64,000 nucleotides of DNA, taken from Orthonyx spaldingii. Taxonomy: Eukaryota > Chordata > Aves > Passeriformes > Orthonychidae. The notes under the pieces were generated by a model that worked only from the letters and a program-made list of their open reading frames with translations, made no database searches and was not told the origin of the DNA. The stretch's first letter is position 1. The number at the start of each line of letters is the position of its first letter. The stretch spans positions 1,041,378 to 1,105,377 of the forward strand of contig VZTJ01000300.1 of assembly GCA_013397795.1 (NCBI GenBank), read 5' to 3'. The position numbers and the translations under genes were made by a program. Shown in pieces: positions 23,901-35,160 of the stretch.

Positions 23901-26900
23901 GAGATGAAAGATACACATGGCCCCAAAAACTTTCATGTTATAAATCACTCCAGAAATAATGATGGATTTATAGCTCCCTCTCAGTAGTGCAGACAAGCAC
24001 TACTCTAATCCAAACCCCTGGGATCAGGCAGGTGGCCCGATACACCCTCACTCCAGACCGTTTGGATCCACCCAAGCATCAGCACTGAAAGTTATTAGCA
24101 AGGCATAAAGCATTTGGAACAGCACCATATTTACTATTGTTCACATTTGAAATGTTGGTTTAAATATTGGGTGACTTTCTGAAGTTTTATTGAGGAACAT
24201 TTGTTGGTTATTAAATCACTCCCCCGCCCTGTTGCTCTATAGCACAACACTGAACTCTCTTGAAGGCTTGGGTGGCCCAACAGTCTGTGGCTCCTCTCGG
24301 ACTTCCCTTCCTAGATATATTTACCTTACTCCTACCATTTCATATGGAATTATTTGTTGGTTTCAGTGCCATTCCTTTCTCTGAGGCTGTACTTTCATCT
24401 TACTGAATTTTTATCTTTTAGATTCATTTTGCGTTTTCAAGGGGTAAAGAAATTATTCCAAATGTAACTTCCTATGCTTCCATCTCTTTGTGATTAGCAG
24501 GCACATTCTGAAAAGCACAATGACAGGTTCCTTTGTATAGTGATTTCTCTGCAGATCTCACAAATAAGCAACAAAAAAATTCTCAGCTAATATGGAATTT
24601 CAGCTTAGATGGTCACAAATTAACCAGAGAAGAGTGTATGTTAGTTTAAACAAATTATTCACATTTTCCATTTTTGGTCTATAGCATAAGAAATTAGATA
24701 GTTAATTTTAAATGCAAAACTTTGTACAGCGTGCAAATCATGTCTGTATGTCAAAGTAAAATAACAAACCTAATGAGGAATGTTAAAAAAGCAAGACCCA
24801 TTAGTTTAAAGATACATGGAAGCAGCCAAAGATGACAAACATGCATAAAATTCAAAACATGATGGAAAAAGGAACAGGCACTGAACCACATAAATCAGTG
24901 TTTTGAATTCTATTTCTCTGTGGGTATAATTGTACCTTAGTTTCTTATAATGATTTATTGAGGTAAATAGTCTGTATGGTTTAACAGCTACAGCTTCAAA
25001 GTGTCAGGCACAGACTCTCCTTTATTCATGAGGCAGCTGAGTATTGGGATGTGAATCAGCTTCTGTATTCTGGGACTTGGCAAAGTTTGTTTTTAAGGTC
25101 CTTATAAAGGATTCATGTTGATGCAGCTATTCAAATGTGAAAAACACTGTGCCGTAATGGATGAAATAGAAAAGCTTTACAGTAATTCTGGAGGAAAAAA
25201 GTAAAAACACTGAAATAAACCATTCAGAATTACCTTCAGGAAAAGAAAGGAACATCCCAGAGTTAATTTTAATACTGTATATCATTTGGGGAAAGATAGA
25301 AAAAAGCTAATTTCTTGATGAAGCACAAAAGTGCAATGGGATTCCAGAATTTACTTTTAAGTTAAAATAAAATAAAATCAAGTACAAGAAAGAAATGGTA
25401 GAAGTTTAAGCTGTGACATTCGCATTTTGGGTTGATTGCCAAACCACACGTTCTATTGCTCTCAGACCAGGATAAACCAACCATTAACTAATCAAAAGAA
25501 TCATTATCCATGAAAGCTATGATGGCATTTTAACAGTTCTTAATCTATTAATAAGAAAGAATAATTTGCAAAATATATTCCCTCTTCTGTTTACATTCAC
25601 AGGGCCATTCTTAGTAGAAATTATATGTAGGCTCCCATGGTGTAGAAACCCTATGAAAGCCATGAAAATTCACTAAGCTTCCTTACGTCCCATGCCAAGA
25701 TATTCAGCAGGAACTTTGGTGGTTGCCAAGAAACACGTGTGCCTCCGATACAGAAGCTCTGCGTGTACCAGTATTTCAACATTCCTGGAGAGAAATGTGA
25801 CCCCTTGATGCATACACTGGTTTGCTGGCATGCTCACATTCCTCCCCATCTGTCAGAGTGGCATGCTGCCTTCTCGTGAGGTGGGATGCCAGTTCTGGAG
25901 CACAGGTGCCAACCAAATATAGGTTTGGACTAATACTCTGTAAAATGTGGCAAATGACATTTCACCTGCAAGAGGAGCATCCTACCTGTGGCCCATGCCA
26001 AATTAGGATTGCATGCTTCATTAGCAAAGGGGGTCATCAGCTGAAAATCACAGGCAGAACCAGAAATGCTGGCTTTCTGGATAACTGTCTCCTAACTGAG
26101 AGGCTGCAGCACTGAGGTTTAATTTACAATACACCAAATTTTCCTAACATTGCAACCATACAGCCCTTTGGAGCAAGATGCAGCAGACCATGGACAGAGA
26201 TCTGTTGAATTCATCCTCCCAGACTCATTTCTGACAAATTCCAAGATTCTTGAAAAAGGCAAATGAATTAACAGTGAGGGAAAAGCATAAATAAAGATTT
26301 GTGTTTCCTCTAAGGGGGTTTCCAACACCACAAAGAAAATCACCTTCATTATGCTTGTCAAAAAAACCAAACTATAGCTGTTATCATCCAAATTGCTCAT
26401 ATAATTCTAAAATTCTTAAAGGCTAAAAATTATTTTTTATAAAGATTGACACATGATATAAAAAGTAGTTAGTTTCTAGTTTGAGAATTTATGTACAAAT
26501 GAAAGCCATGAACAGCCATTACACAAAAGTTATTCAACATGCAATAACAGCACCGAATAATATTAAATGGTGTTTCAATATCCTCAGAATGAAGAATAGC
26601 TTCAACCATTTCATTAATAAAAATATGCCACACTATATTAATCTAACAAGAAAAGTTGAATATTCAGTTGATCAATAAACAGAATAGCCACAAAGTAGCA
26701 CTGGTTTTGCCTCCAAATTAGCACAGCCTACTTCATTTTTAAATGTACAAAAGAAAAATGAAGCATTGCTAGTCCGAAAAAATTATCATTTTCAGGAAAC
26801 AATTCTCTATAGTTTCTTTGGTTATTTACTTTGATTTCTGTAATTTATTTATCCCAGGATGCACCTGATAAGTTATCAGCTTTAGGTGGTTTTGTTAAAC

Positions 26901-27060
26901 TGGCTATCCAAAAATGAATCATATTATGCATAATTCTGCATTATTTAGGCTACTCAGAAGGCACATCACTGCTACTCCCAAATGACAAACCCAAAGCTGC
27001 TAATTCTTACAAGCATGAAATTATAACTCAATACATTGAATTCCATAATTACAATTCAGT
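14901..27060. other. AT-rich gene desert
   Basis: Only short, domain-free frames are present, and no exon bounded by convincing splice sites was found. Simple repeats occur at 16790-16830 (AAAC type), 18983-19036 (TA/CA type) and 23650-23670. A stretch near 22430-22560 and one near 26000-26100 are slightly less AT-rich but unrecognised. In mammals this interval between SOX6 and C11orf58 is likewise free of coding genes. Confidence 0.6.
18983..19036. repeat. Compound TA/CA microsatellite
   Basis: The tract alternates atatat, acacac, atacat and tatgta units. It is a typical degenerating dinucleotide repeat with no gene context. Confidence 0.85.
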
Positions 27061-27066
27061 ACACTA

Positions 27067-27770
27067 AGATGCAACGTCCTGCATCTGAGATGGAATAACC
27101 CCACGCAACAGTACAGGCTGGGGGCCAACTGGCTACAAAGCCTATTTGCAGGGAAAAAAACTGGAGCTCCCTGAGGACAAACTGATCATGAGCCAGCAGT
27201 GTGCCCTGGCAGCAAAGGCAGCCAACAGCATCCCAGGCTGTTTTAAGAGAAGCACTGCCGGCAGATTGAGGGACCTGGTAATTTCCCTCTTCCTGGCATT
27301 TGAGAGACTGCATCAGGAGCAATGGTCCAGCTCTGGTCTTCCCAGGACAAGACAGATACTGAAACAGCAAAGCAAGACAACTGGGAGGCTGCAGTGTGAT
27401 ATACAAGACAGACAAGAAGTGGAGAGAGCTGGGCTTGCACAGCCTGGGGAGCAGCAGCTGAAGGTGAGGGCTCATTGCTGCCTGCAACTGCCTAATGAGA
27501 GGGTGTGGGGAAGATGGAACAGGGCTCCTTGCAGAGGTGCACAGGCACATGACAAGAGGCAATGGACACAAGCTGAACTATTCCAATTCAATATAAGGAA
27601 AAAAAAATTACCTTGAGGGTGGTCAAACACTGGGCTAGGTTGCCAAGAAACACGGCGGCATCAGCATGCTTGGAAATAGTCCAACTTGACTGGAGATGGC
27701 CCTGTGTAACCTGCTCTAATTGGACCTGCACCGAGCAAGAGGTAAGACTGGATGGCCCTCAGGTGGTGCT
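27067..27770 (+). mobile_element. CR1 non-LTR retrotransposon fragment
   Basis: This is a GC-richer island in AT-rich DNA that reads as CR1 in the plus direction. Recognisable stretches include 'cagcagtgtgccctggcagc', 'ggcagccaacagcatcccag' and 'gagagactgcatcaggagca' type blocks from the reverse-transcriptase/3' region. Further along come 'aatataaggaa' and 'gttgccaagaaac', then 'acctgctctaattggacctgc', then 'agaggtaagactggatggcc', in the order of CR1 3' halves. CR1 elements are the dominant avian LINEs and are usually 5'-truncated. Open frames inside it (for example 27146-27616) are remnants, not a gene. It was identified from remembered consensus, so the subfamily was not assigned. Confidence 0.85.
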
Positions 27771-30700
27771 TTTCCATTTACATATTTCTGTGAAATATGT
27801 GCTAGGATTTTGTATGAGACACATCCCAGATTTAACAATGTACAGGAACATTGCAGAGTATCACACTCCAGGCAATCGCTGAACTATCCAGGGACAGCAG
27901 CCAGCCTTACATTTGCTTTTCTTGTTTTTTCTTTCAAACAAAGTCTTCAGTCTTTTGTACAGAACTTATTTCTAGTAAATTAACAGCATTAGATATGGCA
28001 TTTATACTACGCCTTCTCACTTTGGATCCCAAATGTTTTAGAAATGATGCATTACTTAACACAGAAAAAGGCTCCTGTTATGCCCCCAGCAAAACAAGGA
28101 AGGTGGCATAAATTCAGTAGAACAGCACCTTTTTCTTCCTGGCACCCTGTGCCTATATGTCACAACCACTGTCCTAATGTAAAGGAGATTGTCCTGCCCA
28201 CAATTCCATGACAGTCTCGGGCCTATCATAAATACCATCATATTAAGGGAACATGCTCTTTCATGCCTAGGTTACTGTATTTAAAATTTATTATTTCAGA
28301 CTAATAAAAATGTCCTGATGCTTGGGCTGCAAACTTCCATGCCCAAAGCCAAAATGTACATAAATTGCTGCAGTATTGCACCTGCAGCTTACTGTCAATT
28401 TATTATAAGTGTATGAACACCAAAATGGTAACGTCTACTTTAGTACAGGCAGAGTGTACAGTAGGTTCTTGGCAATGCTGCCAGACAGTTTATAGTTTAT
28501 TAATAGAGTGTAGATCCTGAAAAGATCACTCCATTAATTTTAAAGACTTGATGTAAGAAATAAGATGTTGGTGTTAAACAGGTAAAAGAGGGTAATTAAT
28601 TTCCTTTTTATTTTTGTGCTTCATGCAGTCACTCAAAGCCAATAGGCTGTGACTGAAACACAATTAATAACTCATGAGCCCAGAACAGGGATAAAGCAAA
28701 TAGGTATTTGTGTGTCCTTTGTAGAGTAGAGATCTTTCAGTAGTTAACAGGAGCAAAAATCAGCATTGCCAAAGAGACACTCTGCCTCTGTTTTAAGGGA
28801 CACAAGTCACAGAACACATCCAAACCGGCTAAATAAGAGGGGTAGTGAGTGATCACACATTTCAAACATATACTGTCAGGACACAAATTAATGAAACTGC
28901 TTTTTGCAGTAGGAAAAATCTTTCTGATGCAGTGGCAGCAGATAGTATTGTGATATAGATCTATCAGGGAGGTGCAAGTATTGACAGGAAAAAGAATCTT
29001 CTGCAATCTTCAAAGATTATCTGGACATTGGGTACATATGAAAAGTCTATGTGCTTCGCTGATGATGAAAGTTGAGGAGAAACATTTCTTTTCAAAAAGG
29101 ACCCTGACTTGGGGGCTGTGCAGATATATCAGAGCTCTAGCACACCTGTTTTTTCCACACCTTTAAAATATTTCTCTAAGGATCAAGTGAAACTGGCAGG
29201 ATAAAGATACCTGGTGCTATTTCTTATTCCTTTCCACTGACCACTTCCACAAATGTTACTGAAGTCCCTAGGGAAAAGAAACTACTACAATCATATGGGG
29301 TTAGGAAGGAGAGCATGCAGAGTCACACTTTTTCCCGTATCACTTACATTTCCTTTTAATTTCTCTTTGTCCATCCAATAAAAGATTCAAAGGTGTTAGG
29401 AACAGAAACAGTTATAGGAAAAGACAAATTCTGTTTACAGACAATTTTCAACAGACTTCAAAGACTTTGGCTTTCACAGCACTGTGTGACTCAAAAAAAG
29501 GCCAGTGTTAATTTTGTTCAACCTTTTCCAGCAGTGTGTTACTCACAGGAGTATGTTAAGCAGTGGTTTGTCCACACCACTTTCAAATTACTGATAAGTT
29601 AAATTCACCACGAGAAACAAATAGTAAGATTCTCTTTTCCCTAAAGTATTCTAATTTACTACAGATGGATGAAACAATATACCAAAGGAAACAGAAGATA
29701 CACCCAAGGAAGGATCTACAGAGTTTTCACTCTAAACAAATGCAATTCATTTTGATAATACTGAAGACTTTTTCTCCTCATTCAGACTCACAGTAGAATA
29801 ATTGAACTTGGCAGATACTTTCTGTGAAATGTCTTGTCTTTATTGGGGCTTTTATGTGCTAGCAAGCACAAAAGAAAAAGAAGGGGGAAAAGTGAGATAT
29901 ATAAAGCTGTGTCTTCATTGCAATAAAAATGATTTTTACTCAGGCACAATATTCTAGCGTTGTACCCCGTACAGTGATAAGTGAAGAGGCCTCATCAGTC
30001 TAATACAATGTAAAATCTTAAGGAAGCAAAACACTGTGTTTCCTTATTTTGGGGTAGCTGGCTCACATCAGTTCCAAGTAAGAGATACATTGTTGGTCTT
30101 GACTGGCTACACTGATACAAAAACTACCTGTCTGCACTAGGACTGTACCAAAACAAAGGTTCTTAACATACATTTTCTGATGCTAAAAAATGGAAATTTA
30201 AAAAAAGAAAATCTTTGTAGAAGCCTAAAACATGCAGGGTTACTAGAAGCCTGTACAGTGCTAATTCAAGGACATAATCTCTCCATTCTTTGTTTTCTTC
30301 CTTTGTTAGACTGGGGCAACAATTCTTTTTTCTGTGGTGTTGAATAATGGCCTGTTCTGCTAGCCCAGAAATAAAAGTAAGTGAAGATAGTCTTTGTATT
30401 GATGTGCTGCCTGTCTTGTTTACGATAGAAACTATTTTGGTTTTAGATGGAAAGTGTTCTAAAAAAGCTTTTACAACAGGTTCAGAAATATAAAAGCCAT
30501 TTCAGGATGAGGACCTCTCTATCCTTTATTTTGTTAGGCCTTGAAAGGGCTTTTTAAATGTTAACAGCTACGACTGCCTTCCCTCAACTGATGCTCCCTT
30601 CTCAGCAATCCTTCTGTTGACATCTCTTTGTTTGCTCTTAGCTTGTCTCTCCTTCTTCCCAACCCCTTAAAAGAAAACTTAGCAAGAGTTTGGAATTGAA

Positions 30701-31340
30701 CTTTTGGCAGACATGGGGCCACTAAAACACATTGAATAAGTTTGTTGGGCAAGTGAGATTTCGCTAAAAGAGTTTCTTTCCTCACTTTAGGTGATATACA
30801 GAATATTTTCCACTCTTCTCTGTGGCAACCTCTATCTATTGCAGTGACAACTACTACGCAAAGCTGCTCAGAAAACAGGAAGCATTTCCAGCTTAAATAT
30901 GTTTAAAGAGATGAAAGGGTAATGTCATGATTCTATATATGAAATAAAGGTATTTGCCTAAACCAAATGTAATTTAATCTGTGCACTTAAAACAGGTGTA
31001 TGCGTACAAACCTTTTTTTTTTTTTTTTCCTCAAGCTACAAAAAAAGGCATTAGTTTCCTTGTTAAGCTTTCTTACAGACAGGTACTGGCAGCATTCCCT
31101 GCCTCATGGTGATAGCTACTTTGAGGATAAGAAGNNCATGGTGATAGCTACTTTGAGTATCAGAAGTTCATTAGTAACAATTAAACATTCTACAGCTCTT
31201 GAGAAGAGGTTGATCCTGTTTTATAAGCCAATGTCAGTGAGCATATTATAAATTACAGTAGTCCAATTACTCTACAGCTAATATTTAGCACTTTTCCTTT
31301 GCTTTGAACACACATTCTGCAACTGATAATTAATTCTTAA
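27771..31340. other. Intergenic DNA, no gene seen
   Basis: AT-rich, with no exon-like frames and no clear transposon apart from the MIR relic at its right end. It contains a poly(T) run at about 31012-31029 and a 2-N gap with flanking near-duplicate sequence. Confidence 0.55.
31105..31166 (+). repeat. 30-base near-duplicate flanking a 2-N gap
   Basis: Bases 31105-31134 and 31137-31166 are copies of one another (28 of 30 identical) separated only by two Ns. This is the footprint of two contig ends that overlap but were abutted rather than merged, so it is most likely an assembly artefact rather than a biological tandem repeat. Confidence 0.85.
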
Positions 31341-31344
31341 CGCT

Positions 31345-31500
31345 GGCGTGTAGATATATTATCCTAATTTCACAGATAAAGCAGAAAAGTGAGATAATTT
31401 GCCAAAAGCCACTTAGTCTTGAGCAGAGCCAGGACTAAGCAGGGGAAGATTCAATCCTGTATCCATGGCTTCCAAGCCAGGGCTGACCACTATCTTGGTC
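31345..31500 (-). repeat. MIR-like SINE relic, reverse orientation
   Basis: In plus orientation it reads 'attatcctaatttcacagat', then an 'aagtgagataatttgccaaaagccac' type box, then 'gagcagagccaggact' and 'cagggctgac'. This is the reverse complement order of MIR ('attatccccattttacagatg', 'ttaagtgacttgcccaaggtcac', 'gcagagccgggattcgaa'). Divergence is heavy, as expected of an ancient amniote SINE. Confidence 0.65.
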
Positions 31501-33704
31501 ACACTTGGTGTGATAGTTTTATTATTGCAGCTTAGTCAACCACTGCATGGCAAAGACATACTTATCACATTATAATATGAAAAATTATTTTGGCTGTCAG
31601 ATCTGATTCTACTTTAATCTACCCTACCTCTACAAAAAAGTTAAAAAAAGAAATTAAATAAAAAAATTATTTCATATCAGGATGTTCACTTATGAAACTG
31701 CTTCCACAAGATCTAGTTAGGCCTCAACTTTCCCATCCCTATCCCTCTCCATGAAAGGAAGTGAAGTCTCATGATTTCAATGAGTATCATTTCTGCAAGT
31801 TTCGGTTCATTTCACTGCACTTTCCCTCGTGCCTTTCCATGTAATTGTTTTCACTTCATTTCAGAATTTTCTTTTTTAGCATTGACAAGCTTATTTCTGC
31901 CTGAAAGTTTTTATAATGCAGACTGCTGAGCTTCAAAACTTGGAAATGGACTGGGGTGGGAAATTCCTGTTCAAGTGGTTTTTCTAGCATGTTCTGTTCA
32001 CAGAGCTGATGTGCACCTACCCTGCACCCTCAGAGATGGTTCCCATCTACAGACTGCAGCTCACCACAGCAGCAGCAATACAATGAAAAATCTAAGGGGA
32101 TAATTTACATAGCAGCAAATAATTCTGTTACCTTACTTGTCAGTTCAGCCCATCTCACTCTTACCTCATTGCCTCTGTTAATGTCCAGCAAGAAACCTCA
32201 GCGTTCCTCCCTCTTGTGTTTTAGCTACACTGGCAGCCATTTCCTTGAGGTTCTGTTTCTGCATCGCAGCCAGTTTGTGCTTCATGACAAAATCTCACCT
32301 CTTGTGAATTGAATGTTAACTACAAGATGGTGTCTTCAGAGGGATCATGTCAAAGAAATGTGGAAAACTCACACAAATACTGCCCAGAATCCTCAGCTAT
32401 TGTTTTGTTTGTATTCTAAAACAGCCTCAGAGACTGGAGAAGACAGGTTTCTTCTTAGAAACTCAGCATCTCTTGTTCTCCTGCAAATAATGACATTTCT
32501 CAGTTGCTCAAAAGAATTCAGCAAATACAACACTGAAGCCCAACAGGATTTTCAGAACTCCTTTCTTACCATTTATTAGTGTTACTGGAATTATATAAAG
32601 CTCATGAGTCACACATCCTCAGACTTATCTGTAATATCTCCAGAAAGACAAGCAAAACCTTTACAAGACCACTCTGCTACTGAGAGAATCCATATTTTTG
32701 TTAGGAGTCATATCACTCCATTTTTAAGTTATGCCACAGGCAGATGGCTGCTATTTCATGTTTAGGATGTCTTTGTTTAGTAAGGTACCTCTTCTCTCCA
32801 AAACCAGAGAAGCAGTGAGCAATNGAAAAAGCGGGAGCAATAAATTGAGGGGGGTGGGGGGAATTTGTAAAAGCCTCTCAGAAAAATATCAGCACCACAT
32901 CCCTATTCAAAACTTAAACAAAAACAAAATTAACAAACCATTAGTTGGACACATAAACATTAGTTCATTTCAGTTGTCCTGAAAAAGACTTTAACTTCGC
33001 AGCAAGTCACAACCAATTCACAATTATAATAGCTGATTTTACAGTCTTACTTTTTGCACCTTTTTTTTCCTAAAGACAAACCTTCTCTGTTTGTCCCACA
33101 AAGGAGATGTAGCCACGAAGTTAAAAACTCACTTTTTTGTTTAAATTAAGGAACCGGGCTTTAAGCATAATAGTACAGAAACTCTAATAACAGCTTAACT
33201 TTAAAAATAATGGAAAAGTACAATTTCACTGGTGTTAGAGTACCACAATTCCTATTAAGTTAAACAGACTTAAAATGCTTCTAGACACTACTAAAAAAGT
33301 TGTTTTTTAATTTATAAAGTAATATCATTTTCAGAGTTTTTTTGCAATTTAACTCCTCTTGTTAGAAATAACTTTTAAATGCTAAAATTTAAATTAATCC
33401 ATTGCTACAGTCTCTATATAATAGTCTGTACATTTAAATACATGAAATGAGGTTAAAGCTGCAAATACATGATTCTCTCCTATTAATTATCATTTCTGCT
33501 CTTTTATCATTGTTAAACAAGAACCACAGAAGCTATAGAAAGCAGGTATAACAGCTGTGCCTTTCTGCTTGGTTTTGCACACTCAAGCGGTGCAATATAC
33601 ACAAACATGAAATAAAGCATCAGTATGCTAGTGCTATTCTGTATAAATAGCAGTTAAAAATAACTACATTGTACATATCACATCATATTTCATACCACAC
33701 ACCA
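31501..33704. other. Intergenic DNA, no gene seen
   Basis: AT-rich with no exon-like frames. It has a single N at 32824 beside a purine-rich, G-run stretch (ggggggtgggggg, about 32849-32862). Confidence 0.55.
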
Positions 33705-34020
33705 GTTTGGGTTGAATGGACCTTAAAGACCGTCTAATTCCAGCCCCCTGCCATGGGCAGAGACACCTTTCACTAGACCAGGTAGCTCCAAGTCCCATTC
33801 AGCCTGGTGTCCCCTCACCACACAGCTTGGTGTTGTCACCAAACTTACTGAGGGTGCCCTCGATCCCACTGTCCATGCCACCAGCAAACAGTGCTGGTCC
33901 CAATACTGACCTTTAAGGAAATCTTTAACTCTGGATCTACCTACCCAAGACATTTCTACGTCATTAGATCTGCTGGGCTTTTGTGCTCCATCTCCCGAAA
34001 TGTTTATCAACTCTTCTTTC
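33705..34020 (-). mobile_element. CR1 fragment, internally rearranged
   Basis: In plus orientation it starts like the reverse complement of a CR1 3' end: 'gttgaatggaccttaaagac', then 'ccagccccctgccatgggca', then 'tcactagaccaggtagctcc'. It then jumps to a different CR1 block containing 'ttggtgttgtcaccaaactt', 'gagggtgccctcgatcccac' and 'agtgctggtcccaatactga'. The jump suggests an internal deletion or a composite of two insertions. Subfamily not assigned. Confidence 0.8.
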
Positions 34021-34426
34021 ACTGTATTTCAATCCTACAAAAGAACAATGGGTGACAGAAGAATAACAAGGCTCAGTGAAAAGCATCAAAATGACTCAAG
34101 AGCTTAATTACTCACATAAACTCACTGCAAGTTAAAAGTTCAATTTTGAGGCAACTATTGAGAAGAACTGTATATTTGGGACACATTCTGACTACCTGCT
34201 CTGCCTTGTGCAAAGCATGCCAGGTTGGAGGGAACAAGTCCACATAATTTATGGGTACTTTGGGAGATAAAAAGCCCATGACTGAAGTGAGTGCCTTTAT
34301 GCACATGGACAATATGCACCTACAAACTGCAAACTGTCAAAAAAAGATCTAATTAAGACACTAACTTCAGCTCTTCGAAAAAAAGAAAAAAATTGTTTTT
34401 AAAAGTTGCAATAGTTTGTTTTAAAT

Positions 34427-34640
34427 GTCTCCAGAGGGAGAAACTCCATGACCTCCCTGGGCACTCCGTTCCAGTACTCTGTCACGCTCAGTGTAAAGAA
34501 GTTCTTCCTCATATTGAGGGGGAGGTTCTCGTGGTTTTGTTTATGACCACTGCTCTTCGTCCTGCCACTGGACACCACTGTGAAGAGTCTGGCACCCTCC
34601 TCTTGGCATCCGCCTTTGAGATATTTATATGCATTAATAA
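34427..34640 (-). mobile_element. CR1 fragment next to the C11orf58 promoter
   Basis: It reads as reverse-complement CR1: 'gagggagaaactccatgacc', 'ctgggcactccgttccagta', 'gtgtaaagaagttcttcctc', and a 'ggcaccctcctcttggcatc' block. It ends about 100 bases before the CpG island begins and about 500 bases before the C11orf58 start codon. It may belong to the same original insertion as 33705-34020, separated by about 400 bases of unrelated sequence. Confidence 0.85.
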
Positions 34641-35133
34641 ATTCGGAGGCAGTGGGTGAATTCGTGCTTTGTACACGTGTGAGGGTGATGTGAGGGCGGG
34701 AACAACAGTGGGAGCAAAGAGCCAGAGGCACTGAGGGGTTAATGGGAACACCCGGGGCTCCACTCGGGGCAGGCGAAGGAAGGAGCAGCGGGCGCCGGGG
34801 AGCCGGCCGGCCACTGAAGCGAGCCGAACAGCGGGCAGGACCCCCACACCGGCACGGCGGCTACCGAGCGCCAGGAGAAGCGGGAAGCGCCGGGAGGCGC
34901 CGTGCAGAGCCGGCTGCCCGCCCAGGAGGCGGAGCCCGGCCTGGCCCGCCCCGCACGGCTGCGGCGCCGCGGAGGCCTCTGGGGCGCGCAGTCCTCGCCC
35001 GCCCGCGCCGCGGCCGCAGCCGCCCCCTCGGAACTACTGATCCCGGCGTGCCCCGCGCCCGGCCGGCGCCCGCCCCCGAGGGAGAGGCTCCGGCAGGAAG
35101 GCGGCAGCGCGGCCCGGTCACCCAGCCGCGGCC

Positions 35134-35160
35134 ATGAGCTCGGCCCGGGAGTCGCAGAGC
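35134..35160 (+). CDS. C11orf58: C11orf58 exon 1, truncated by gap
   Basis: The sequence encodes MSSARESQS and then runs into 178 Ns. The mammalian protein continues for about 14 more residues (basic, then acidic) before the exon 2 sequence, so the exon end, donor and intron 1 are hidden in the gap. Confidence 0.9.

Noticed and set aside
27146..27616. 156-codon plus-strand frame and its antisense counterpart of 171 codons
   Set aside because: Both lie within the CR1 retrotransposon fragment and are decayed element sequence.
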